From contig VDCT01000094.1 of the NCBI GenBank assembly GCA_009763385.1, positions 1 to 64,000 on the forward strand: 64,000 nt of DNA. The letters are read 5' to 3'. Below the pieces are notes generated by a model. The model made no database searches. It was not told the origin of the DNA and was given only the letters and a program-made list of their open reading frames with translations. How positions within the stretch are numbered: the stretch's first letter is position 1; each line of letters opens with the position of its first letter. Below are positions 45,082 to 54,548 of the stretch, piece after piece. Source of the stretch: Coix lacryma-jobi var. lacryma-jobi. Lineage: Eukaryota > Streptophyta > Magnoliopsida > Poales > Poaceae. Made by a program: the position numbers and the translations under genes.

Positions 45082-47203
45082 TGAAGGACCGAAATTGCGA
45101 CCAGAGGGGGTGAATGGGAGCCTCAAATTTCTTCTCGAGAAATCTATGGCCCTTGTCCCAGAGAGTCACCCCAAGAAGTGAGACAAGACTCGGTAGTGTC
45201 CACGACCCTAGATGTAGGGTGAATGCTTCCAAGAAGCACAGCGGGACACTACACGAACTCAAAAGAGCCTCGGAGCAAATGCAAAACTGCAGTAACCAAT
45301 CCTAGGAGAAAAACCAAAAGGAGTACCAAACGGTGTCCAAAAATTGTGAAATTTGAACCACAGGTACTAGACACCACCGGGAAGGTCTCCCAAAAATTGC
45401 AGCTCAAAACTCCAAAGTTTAAATACCGGACACGTCCGGGATTCACACCGGACACGTCTGGTATTCACTGCTCAGACCAGTCTAGGAAGAAAAATCCAAA
45501 ACCCTAACAAACGGTGTCCACAAATTATGAAATTTTAACCAGAGCTAGTAGACACCTAAGAGAAGATCTCCACAAAATTTAAGCTCAAAATTCCAAAGTT
45601 TGAATACCGGACACGTCCGGGTTTCATACCGGACACGTCTGGTATCCACGTTGCAGCTTCAGTGAATTTTGATTTCGAAGCCAAAACTCAACCAAATCAA
45701 CTCCGAAAAATCTGAAATTTTGCAGAGGAGTTCACAACAAGGTTGATGAGCTATCTCTAAAAGATTATGGCTTAAACCTAACTATGGATTGCAGAATTGA
45801 AGAAAATCAAAGAAGAACGGCCAAAGGAGAAAGAACTCGATCCAAACACGAAAACCGAACGATCTGCTAGCTCGTGAGGTTAGGGATGGATTCCTTCAGT
45901 GAAAAGAGGCGCCTCACGATCTAGAACAAGTTGGTTCAAGCGGAATTGAAAACCACCTCTCGGATAAGGAGAACGAGGCAAATCTGCGGGAGGGAAAAAT
46001 GGAAACGCGAAGAACACGAACACAAAACGCGATTCGATTCAATTTCAGCCCAAATTCCTCCACACGAGGAGACAACGAGAATATGGTCTCGTTTCCTCAA
46101 AAGATCCAAATACACAGAGGTATGATTTCAGTCTTTGCGGATCACGGGCAGCGAGGTATGATAGAGACCTAAGCGAAGGCTAGAGAGAGAGCTCAGCAAA
46201 CAAATGCTGCAAGGATAGCAAGAGAGGAGGGGCGCCTCTCTTATTTATAGCCTAAGTACAATAGTCCCCTTCTACCCCTAGATACAAGAGCGAAGCGGCC
46301 AACCCTAGGGGTATCCCGGTCCAACTCTGCTGATTGCCGATCCGACGGCCACGCGCCTTCCTCACCCTTAGCTTCGCCTCGACGCAAGCCTCAGGATGCC
46401 GCCACGTGCCGCCCTGTCGACCACCGCGCCTTCCTCGTGGATAGCTGCGCCACCGCGCCAGCCTCTCCAGGCCGCCACGCGTCGACCGTCCTTTTTGCGG
46501 ACCTCCCCCCGGTTTTGAGGCCGAAACCAGGAAACCTGGGCCTTCCCCCGGTTTTGAGGCTGAAACCGGGAAACCTGTCCTCCAGCTGAGTTTTGTGGCC
46601 CAAACTCAAAAACCCGCGCGCCCAGGTTTTGAGGACCAAACCTGGAAACTGTCCATGCCGAGTTTTGAGGCCCAAACTCGGAAACTCGACACCCCGAGTT
46701 TTGAGGCCCAAACTCGGAAACCGTCGAGGGTAGCTTTTTGAGGCTCAGCTACCGAACCCGCGCCGTAGACGGGATGTGGTTCGCACACCCCGAGTTCCAG
46801 CACCGATGCCGGAGCATGTCCAGCCTCCACGCCGGGCACAGTGCATTCGCCTTCCTTTTCGGCCTCTCGCCAAGTGTCACGACGCCATCACCTTCCTCCC
46901 GACTCGGCCGATGCAACGCACATCCCCATGTGCTCTTGCTTGCCGATGCCACGTGCCAGCTACCACAGACAGCTGGTCCTCAGGTCTCCCGGTCCATCAG
47001 TCCAAGCCTCACGTCCGCCCTTCACCGCTCCCGGTCCGTCGGCGCGGCACGTCTCTACTTGACCTTCACCTCACCTTCGACCACTGTCTCTGAGCTCCAC
47101 ACCTGCACATCAACACAGCCAAGAGACATGTTGTCCGTTGACCGATCACTCATCACTCAGGAAGGGAACCACAAGGGCACATGTCAACCTTGTGTTGTTC
47201 GCA
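45082..47203 (-). mobile_element. Sirevirus solo LTR (2122 bp), target duplication GATAG
   Basis: On the minus strand it starts TGCGAACAACACAAGG at 47203 and ends CGGTCCTTCA at 45082, flanked by perfect GATAG at 45077-45081 and 47204-47208. It has hairpin units at 46508-46722, a CCGGACACGTCCGG palindrome at 45426-45439 and near 45607. Its start differs from the TGCGGATACATGGG of the other LTRs, so it belongs to a related but distinct subfamily. Confidence 0.9.
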
Positions 47204-48453
47204 GATAGCTGCTGCTCAGGTCTTGGAGGGGAGGAGGATTGCTGCCTGCTATCTATTCCAGAGAGATGAGGAGGAAGTGAAGAGGGGTGTCCATGGAGGG
47301 GAGCTGCTGCCCTGGTGCTGCACTGGAGGAGAGGAGGAACAGCAGGGAGCGCCATGGCTGCTGCCCTGCTGCTCGACCAAGGCAGAAGGAGAGGGAGAGG
47401 GAAATAGAGAGGAGGAGGAGAGGAGACGTGCAGGAGAAGGGAGGGGCTGTTGGGCTTTTATTCTTTTTTTGAAAAGTTCTTCCAAAAATAATTCTCCCGC
47501 AAAAACTGTTCGCTATTTTCCAAAATTACGATCACTGTCCATACAAACTCTGATTCTGATAAAACTTAATTTGTTGTTGTCGTCTTGATGAGTACTCTGA
47601 CTTTTCTTAAAGAGGCTTGGTCAAATTCTCAATTATTTGTGCAATAATAATTATCGACGAAAAGCCCATGGTGCCCGAAATTCCAATTTTTGGAATCATG
47701 AAATCAACGCTTAGTCTCATCTTGGGAGCTCTGTTTCGCTATTTTTGGCACCGATCCAGGTCTTGACCATTAAACGAAGTTTGTTCCCCCTCGATCTCTA
47801 CTACAATTTTCATTTATAACTCACTGTCATGTGAGCTCTCTAAATATTCTTTCAAAGCTGGTCAAAGTAATCATCTCGATAAATCCTAAATTAGGGTTTA
47901 TGCTAATTTTGAACCTTCAAATCTTAAGGAATTTAATTATGAGTCTTTTTGTGTTCATTACAAGCAACCAACCTCACTATTGATTACAGTAAAAGTTGAC
48001 CCAACAAATAGTACCTTAGTTACCCCAAGTTTATTTCAAAAAATTCATTTTAGAATTAACCAAAGTTTCTTAAGTATTGTTTTGGATCGCCATTTCATGT
48101 GACACATAACACATTCATGCAACACACATAATCAAACATGGAAATCATCACACATGATATGCTTATATGCCATGACACTAGATGATTATGCATACTAATC
48201 GTCATACTTAGAGAGTTTTACTTAATGCTTAACACCGTGGTGTTACAACCTCCATGAAGAAGTACATCACCTCAACAACCAGCTCTTTCCATATCATCCT
48301 CCAGGAGCGACCGAGATGGAGATGGGTATCGTCCTTGCTGACAGTGGAGCCGAAGATGGTGGAGTGCCCTTCGCCAACCAGGATGAAGAAGAGGAAGAAG
48401 CCGGTGGAGCCGACGATGTGGAGAGCCACGTGTCAGATGCCGGGAGCGACTAG

Positions 48454-48761
48454 AGCTTAGGCTTAGTTGTTTTCTTTTGTATTGTTGTGCATCGAACAAG
48501 TTATGTAGGGTTGTAAGCTCTAAGAACCTTGTTGCTACCGTTGGGATCGTTTTAAGTATCGAACCTTCGTTGCGTTTTATCCGTTTGCAGCCTTGCGAGT
48601 AATAAGCGCTTTTCGTATAATCCGTTTGTGATGTTATTTATGTGGAACGACTTGTGTATGTGCCATATTGTATGAACTATGTTCAAATACAGTACTGCAG
48701 TTATTACGCATTTTGATCTGTATATATGGCATCACTCATTGATTATTGATTGGTTGTGCAG
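48454..48761 (+). other. Spacer between extra ORF and gag with splice-acceptor-like end
   Basis: 308 bases with no ORF. It ends in GATTGGTTGTGCAG directly before the gag ATG at 48762, a good plant 3' splice-site consensus. This could let gag be translated from a spliced RNA that skips the upstream ORF; that is inference. Confidence 0.4.
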
Positions 48762-49568
48762 ATGGTGAATACTCGTCGGGGAGCGGGCAGTGCTAGCGGT
48801 GTTGGTGGTGATGGACAGGGCGAGGAAGCAAATCCTCCTCCTCCTCCCCCATACACGGCAGAGCAGTTCTTCGTGTAGTTTCTGGGAAGCTAGCGAAGCA
48901 TGGAAGCTATGCAGAGGAATATGGAAGCAAATCTCAGGAACATCGCAGATAACACACGTAGGGCTGCAGGTCAAGGGGGTCAAGCTGTAAACCAGTACAA
49001 CCCTTTTAAGGACTTCTTGGACACTAGACCTCCGATTTTGAAAGAAGCAGCTGAACTGCTGGAAGCGGATGAGTGGATCAACACCATCGAGCAGAAGTTC
49101 AGGTTGCTCCGTCTGACGGAATCATTGAAGGTGGAATACGCCGCTCACCAGTTGTAGGGACCAGCTGGTATATGGTGGGCACATCATCGTACCACTTTTC
49201 CTGCAGATCAACCTATCGTCTAGGCATAGTTTACGACAGCTTTCTGAGGAAATTACATTCCTCCAGGTCTGATGGCTATGAAAGTGACAGAGTTTTTGAG
49301 TCTGACCCAGGGTACAAAAACAATGGTAGAGTACCTTCATGCTTTTAACAATTTGGCTCGCTATGCACCTGAATATGTCAACATAGAAGCTAAAAAGATC
49401 GCGAGCATAAAGAGAGGTCTGAGTCCCAAACTCATGAAGTCTATGGGAAACTCTACCAGGACGCAGTTCAATGACTTTGTCAGTGACTGTTTGACACAAG
49501 AGAACAATAACAACATCTACAACGCATCCAAGTCATGCAAGAGGGCTTTTGATGCAGGAGCACCGTAG
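48762..49568 (+). pseudogene. Chromovirus gag (capsid part)
   Basis: Gag of the Tekay-like element. The ATG at 48762 opens MVNTRRGAGSAS. The frame has stops at 48876, 48891 and 49155 where Gln is expected, and an indel near 49215. Recognisable blocks are MEAMQRNMEANLRNIADNTR, LKEAAELLEADEWINTIEQK, and after the indel MKVTEFLSLTQGTKTMVEYL and FNNLARYAPEYVN, the Retrotrans_gag region. The frame ends at a TAG at 49566-49568 just before the pol-frame start, again Gln-like. Non-functional because of stops, but its sequence is still well conserved. Confidence 0.85.
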
Positions 49569-51381
49569 GCAAGAAACCAGATGACCAATCATCCTCCTCC
49601 TCATTCAGCAGTGCCAGGGGCACGTTTCAAGCCTCCTCAGCGTCGTTTTCCCCGGAATCAACAGCAGGCCAAGACTCAGAAAGTGACAAGAGGCCAGTCG
49701 TCTCAGTTCAAGATGGGGCCCGGAACTCAGAACTTTGCAGGCAGCTATGTGAAGGGACCATGCTATAACTGTGGAAAGGAAGGGCATCTATCCAGAACAT
49801 GCCCTAGTCCCAGAAAGAAGACCAATCAAGTTCAAGCTCGTGTGCATCATACATCCCTGGAAGGTATCTCTGAGGGAGAACCTGTTACTACTGGTATGTT
49901 TTCTATCAACGATATCTCCACAATTGTTTTGTTTGATTCCGGCTCATCGCATTCTTTCATAAGTCAAGCATTTGCACTTAAGCATAATCAAGAAATGGTA
50001 ACAATGGATTTTGGATTCCGTATCAATTCAGCTAGTGCAAGTGTGTTATCTAACCAGGTAGTTAAAGGGGCGACTCTTGGTTTGGAAGGTAGGCAGTACA
50101 GAGTAAGTCTAGTAGTTATGCCAGGGCTGTCTTTGGATGTTATCTTGGGAATGGACTGGTTGAAAAGGTGGGAAGTGATAATAGATACTGGGAAAAGGAT
50201 GATATCTTTGAGGGAACCCGAGGAAAATGAGAAGTTTCAAGTGTTCCTTCCTAACAGCCTTAACCTCAGTTCGACAAGTTGTGCAGTTCAAGTATCAGTC
50301 CTTCAGGAAATCCCAGTGGTATGCGAGTTTCCTGATGTGTTTCCGGATGAGTTACCTGGTCTACCTCCAGATAGGGACGTGGAGTTTGCCATAGAGCTGA
50401 TACCGAGAACAACACCTATATCCAGAAGACCGTACCGTATGCCTCCCAATGAGTTAGCCGAGTTGAAGGTTCAGTTAAAGGATCTTCTAGACAAGGGTCT
50501 GATTCAACCTAGTTCGTCTGAATGGGGATGCCCAGTGCTCTTTGTAAAAAAGAAGAAAGACAAAGCTTTGCGTATGTGTGTGGACTATAGGCCTTTGAAT
50601 GCAGTGACGATCAAGAATAAGTATCCTCTACCTCGGATTGATATTCTCTTTGATCAGTTAACAAGGGCCAGAGTGTTCTCTAAGTTGGACTTGAGATCAG
50701 GTTACCACCAGATCAAGATCAGGCCAAAGGATATACCTAAAACGCCTTTTTCTACTAGGTACGGGTTGTATGAGTATCTTGTCATGTCTTTAGGTTTGAC
50801 AAATGCTCCCGCATACTTCATGTACCTAATGAATTCCGTGTTTATGCCTGAGTTGAATCGTTTTGTGGTAGTCTTTTTGGATGACATCTTGGTATATTCA
50901 GAAAATGTAGAAGATCACGCGGAGCATCTGCGGATAGTTTTAACCAGACTCCGAGAACATAAGTTATATGCTAAGTTTAGTAAGTGTGAGTTTTGGTTGA
51001 AGAAAGTTCACTTTCTCGGTCATGTGCTATCAGAAGATGGGATCTCAGTGGATCCATAGAAAGTACAAGAGGTAATGGATTGGAAAGCTCCAACCTCAGT
51101 TACAGAAGTAAGGAGTTTTCTAGGTTTGGCTGGTTACTACCGTCGTTTTATCCCAGATTTCTCTAAGATCGCCAAATCTATGACCTCCTTGCTACAGAAG
51201 AATGTTATGTTTGTTTGGACAGAAGAGTGTGAAGCAGCTTTCCGAATCTTGCAGGAACTGTTGACCACTGCTCCTGTCTTAGCCCAACCAGATATAGAGA
51301 AACCTTTTGATGTGTTTTGTGACGCATCCAAGGTTGGACTGGGTTGTGTGTTGATGCAAGAAGGACGGGTGATAGCGTATG

Positions 51382-52709
51382 TGTTGATGGTGCTTAAAGC
51401 ATCATTTCACCATCAACATTTCACCCAAAACCAAGGTAAAATAACATAAAAAGTAGAAGATTTGGTTTATAACTAACCTATTTCCACATGTGCATAGTTT
51501 CTTATCTTAATGCAGGAAATGATAGAATTTGGGCCAAACAAGTGTACCAGGAGCAAGGCCAAGCCACTCTGGCCCATTTGGGCTTGAGTAGGGTGGCGGC
51601 CGCCACCTATTACTGGCGGCCGCCAGGTCCATCTTGCCCAAAGTGGTACAGGCCACGTCATTGATCCGTGGGAGTCACCTCAAGCACAAATCCTGGCCAT
51701 TGCACACTAAGACGGTTTGATCCAAGGGCTAAGAGGAGTATCACCTGGATATTGGGCTTTGGACACGTGGAAATCCCTGTCTAAAACCCTAACCGACCCT
51801 CAAACCGACTTAGGGGAGCAAGTAAAGACCGTTGGATGAATGACGGTTGCAATGGACGACAGAGGGGTGGCGGGCGCTAGGGTTTAGTGGCGGGCGCCAC
51901 CCCCTAAACCCTAACCGACCTCCCCTTCACTCTATAAGTACCCCCCTAGCTTCCTAGCACTATAAATAGGCCCCTAGAGTTCTCATTCGGAGAGCCTCAC
52001 ATCATTCTTCACCATTTGGTTAGATTAGCACACTTGCTATGCTAGAAAGATTAGAGAGAGTGTGAGTGCCTCACTAGAAGAGGAGCTGGAGAGGAGAAGA
52101 GTAGAAGTCTGGAGAGTTCCGGAGTTGTCGGAGACCTCTGCTTCTCTTTGCTCCGCGCTTCAACTTTGGTAACTTAGTATTTATTTTATCTTCAAGTATT
52201 TATTTTCAGTACTTGTGTGCTTGTTTCATTGCTTGATATTAGTTTCAAGTGCTCTAGTTCTAGTATAGGGCTAGTAGTAGTAATATATAGATTAAGTGTG
52301 GTACTTAGGCTATATATTGCCAGTGAATATGGCTAGGCCCCCGGATAGCTGTGGTAGCAAGCAGGTGGTGACAGCCCTGTGCGCCTTGAATTCCACCACG
52401 TAGTTGGTCTAGTTTAACAGTAGAGCTCGTTGTGCTAGCGTTCAACCTAAGTCAGTGGTAAAGGCTAGTACGCCCACAGTACACTAGTAAAGAACTTAAA
52501 TTACTAGAAGTGTAATAGAACTAGGATCTACCCCAGTAGATAGTGCTCGTTCCCCTTCATCTATCCTAGATATCCTTATCCCCCTAGTTTTCTCAAAATC
52601 ACTTCGCGTTCCTCGTGGATTCGATACCCTGGAATACTCTGAGGTGAAAAGCTACAACTGACAGCCGTGCGCTTGTGGTTTCTTCTGTGTGCCACCCGAG
52701 GTGTCAACA
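51382..52709 (+). mobile_element. Solo LTR (1328 bp), target duplication GTATG, in RNase H
   Basis: It starts TGTTGATGG and ends GTGTCAACA, flanked by perfect GTATG at 51377-51381 and 52710-52714. Deleting it with one GTATG restores the RNase H reading frame (VIAYA then SRQLRKHE). A TATA box is at 51961. Its 3' portion (GTGCGCTTGTGG near 52664) resembles the solo LTR at 23489-25266. Confidence 0.95.
51961..51968 (+). promoter_or_regulatory. TATA box of the RNase H solo LTR
   Basis: TATAAATA; it gives the plus orientation of this LTR and is still intact. Confidence 0.5.
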
Positions 52710-54534
52710 GTATGCCTCAAGACAGTTAAGGAAACATGAGATCAACTACCCTACTCACGATTTGGAATTAGCGGCCGTAGTGCATGCTCTGAAGATATGG
52801 AGACACTACTTGTTGGGGAATGTGTGCAATATATACACGGATCATAAGAGTCTTAAGTATATCTTCACTCAACCTGAGTTAAACATGAGACAGCGCAGAT
52901 GGCTAGAACTGATAAAGGATTATAACTTGCAAGTTCACTATCATCCTGGAAAAGCCAACGTGGTTGCCGATGCTTTGAGTCGCAAGTCACACTGTGTTAT
53001 GGTACAATCGTTGTTTGAAGAAAGGTTCAACCTGATACATCAAGAAGTTTTGTTCAGCATTCAGCTCAGTTGTTTGCTTGAAAGCCAGATAATTGAAGCT
53101 CAGAAGACTGATAAAGGGATTTCTCATATCAAAAAGAAAATGTTGAAGGATCTCTCAACCCCTTTCAAGTTGGATGAACAAGGAGTGTTGTGGTTCGGTG
53201 ATCGTCTCGTAGTACCAAAGAAAAGGGATCTTAAGGATAAGATAATGGATGAAGCTCACTTATCCAAGTTATCTCTTCACCCAGGGAGCAATAAGATGTA
53301 TCATGACCTAAAACCTCATTTTTGGTGGACTAAAATGAAGAAAGAGATAGCAACATATGTTGCAAGATGTGACACCTGTTGCAGAGTTAAAGCAGTTCAT
53401 ATGAAACCTGCCGGGTTGTTGCAACCGTTGTCAGTACCTGCTTGGAAGTGGGAAGACATCAGTATGGATTTTATAACCGGTCTGCCTACTACGGAAAAAG
53501 GGAATGATTCCATTTGGGTAATAGTGGATCGCCTAACAAAGTTAGCTCAGTTTCTTCCAGTTAAAACAATGTATCGACCACCTCGGTATGCAGAAATCTA
53601 TATCAAAGAGATAGTGCGTCTTCATGGGATACCCAAGACCATCATCTCAGATCGTGGACCTCAGTTTACCGCTCACTTTTGGCAACAGTTACATAAAGGG
53701 TTGGGGACCAAGTTGGTTCATAGTACAACTTATCATCCTCAGACTGCAGATCAGACCGAGAGAGTAAACCAAGTGATGGAAGATATGCTCAGAGCTTGTG
53801 TGCTATCATCTAAAGGATCATGGGAATCATGTCTACCCTTAGTAGAGTTCTCATACAACAACAGTTATCAAGAAAGCATAAACATGGCACCTTTTGAAGC
53901 TTTGTATGGCCGTAAGTGTGTGACTCCGTTGAATTGGGTCGAACCAGGAGAAAGAAGGTATTTCGGAATTGACTTTGTTAAGGAAGCTGAAGAGAAGGTT
54001 CAGATTATCCATCAACACTTGCAAGCAGCACAATCTCGTCAGAAAAGCTATGTCGATAAAAGAAGAAGACCGTTAGTGTTTAAAAAGGGGGATCATGTTT
54101 ATCTAAAAGTAACCCCGATGAGAGGAGTGCAAAGGTTCGGCATAAAGAGAAAGTTAGCCCCAAGATATGTGGGACCATATCGCATCCTGAAGAGGAAGGG
54201 AGAAGTATCCATCAACTTTAGTTGCCAGAAGCTATGAGCTCGATCTTTCCAGTTTTTCATGTTTCACAGCTGAAGAAATGTTTGCATGTACCCGAAGAAG
54301 GAATAGAACCACAAGAGTTAAAGCTTACATCTGACCTAACATATCAAGAGCAACCAGTGTGAGTGTTGGACAATAAGGAAAGAGTGACTCGCAGTCGTGT
54401 TGTGAAAGTATACAAGGTGTTATGGAGTCATCATGACGATGGAGATGCAACCTGGGAAACAGAAGACTATCTCCAGAAAGTTTATCCAGTTTTTCATAAA
54501 CAATGGTCAGTAAATCTCATGATGAGATTTCTTT

Positions 54535-54548
54535 AAGGGGGGAAGGGC
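54535..54548 (+). other. Chromovirus polypurine tract
   Basis: AAGGGGGGAAGGGC immediately before the 3' LTR TG, the primer for plus-strand DNA synthesis. It overlaps the pol stop codon TAA. Confidence 0.8.

Larger units (their letters stand above)
40149..48247 (-). mobile_element. Tekay-like solo LTR, ~6 kb, target duplication ACCTC
   Basis: It is flanked by ACCTC at 40144-40148 and 48248-48252. The termini are TGTGGCAG at the left and TGTTACA at the right; on the minus strand it starts TGTAACACCACGG, very like the chromovirus LTR start at 54549, so I read it as minus. Its own length is about 5970 bp after subtracting the nested Sirevirus solo LTR and one TSD. No second copy of the start or any pol motif was seen inside, so it is a very long solo LTR, though a non-autonomous element with diverged LTRs is not excluded. 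It holds the 181-bp repeat array and a Ser/Gln-rich GC segment. Confidence 0.75.
39273..48453 (+). pseudogene. Extra chromovirus ORF with histone-H3-tail-like N-terminus (split: 39273-40148 and 48253-48453)
   Basis: One reading frame of about 358 codons, interrupted by a solo LTR with TSD ACCTC, runs from an ATA at the expected start (39273) to TAG at 48451-48453. Residues 2-22 (39276-39338) match 15 of the first 21 residues of mature histone H3, including TARKSTGG; Lys sits at the K4 (39285) and K9 (39300) positions, Arg replaces K14 and His K18. There is no histone fold. Next comes a region unknown to me (TPTLLWRVLRSMGYPEGKEP, WMFESKGRGPWEGAEAVAFL), then a Gln/Glu-rich coiled coil (39850-40100), then beyond the insertion HEEVHHLNNQL and an acidic tail (DEEEEEAGGADDVESHVSD). 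In-frame stops: 39825, 40014, 40104. Position between primer site and gag shows it belongs to the element. Possible role: chromatin-reader decoy or tether, which is inference. Confidence 0.75.
49581..54536 (+). pseudogene. Chromovirus pol (protease, RT, RNase H, integrase, chromodomain), split by a solo LTR
   Basis: Gag end plus Pol. 49581-51059 is one open frame: CCHC knuckle CYNCGKEGHLSRTC (49761-49802), protease LFDSGSSHSFIS (about 49935), DELPGLPPDRDVEF, and RT with VDYRPLNAVTIKNKYPLPRI and FLDDILVYS (about 50875). A TAG at 51057 replaces Gln; RNase H begins DVFCDASKVGLGCVLM, is cut at 51381, and resumes at 52715 (SRQLRKHEINYPTHDLELAA, YTDHKSLKYIF). The integrase has HHCC zinc residues (about 53255-53385), MDFITGLP, SDRGPQFTAHFW and ERVNQVMEDML. 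A frameshift near 54210 is followed by MSSIFPVFHVSQLKKCL, a TGA at 54360, then a chromodomain-like end (VVKVYKVLWSHH, ATWETEDYLQKVYPVF) to TAA at 54534. Confidence 0.9.
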
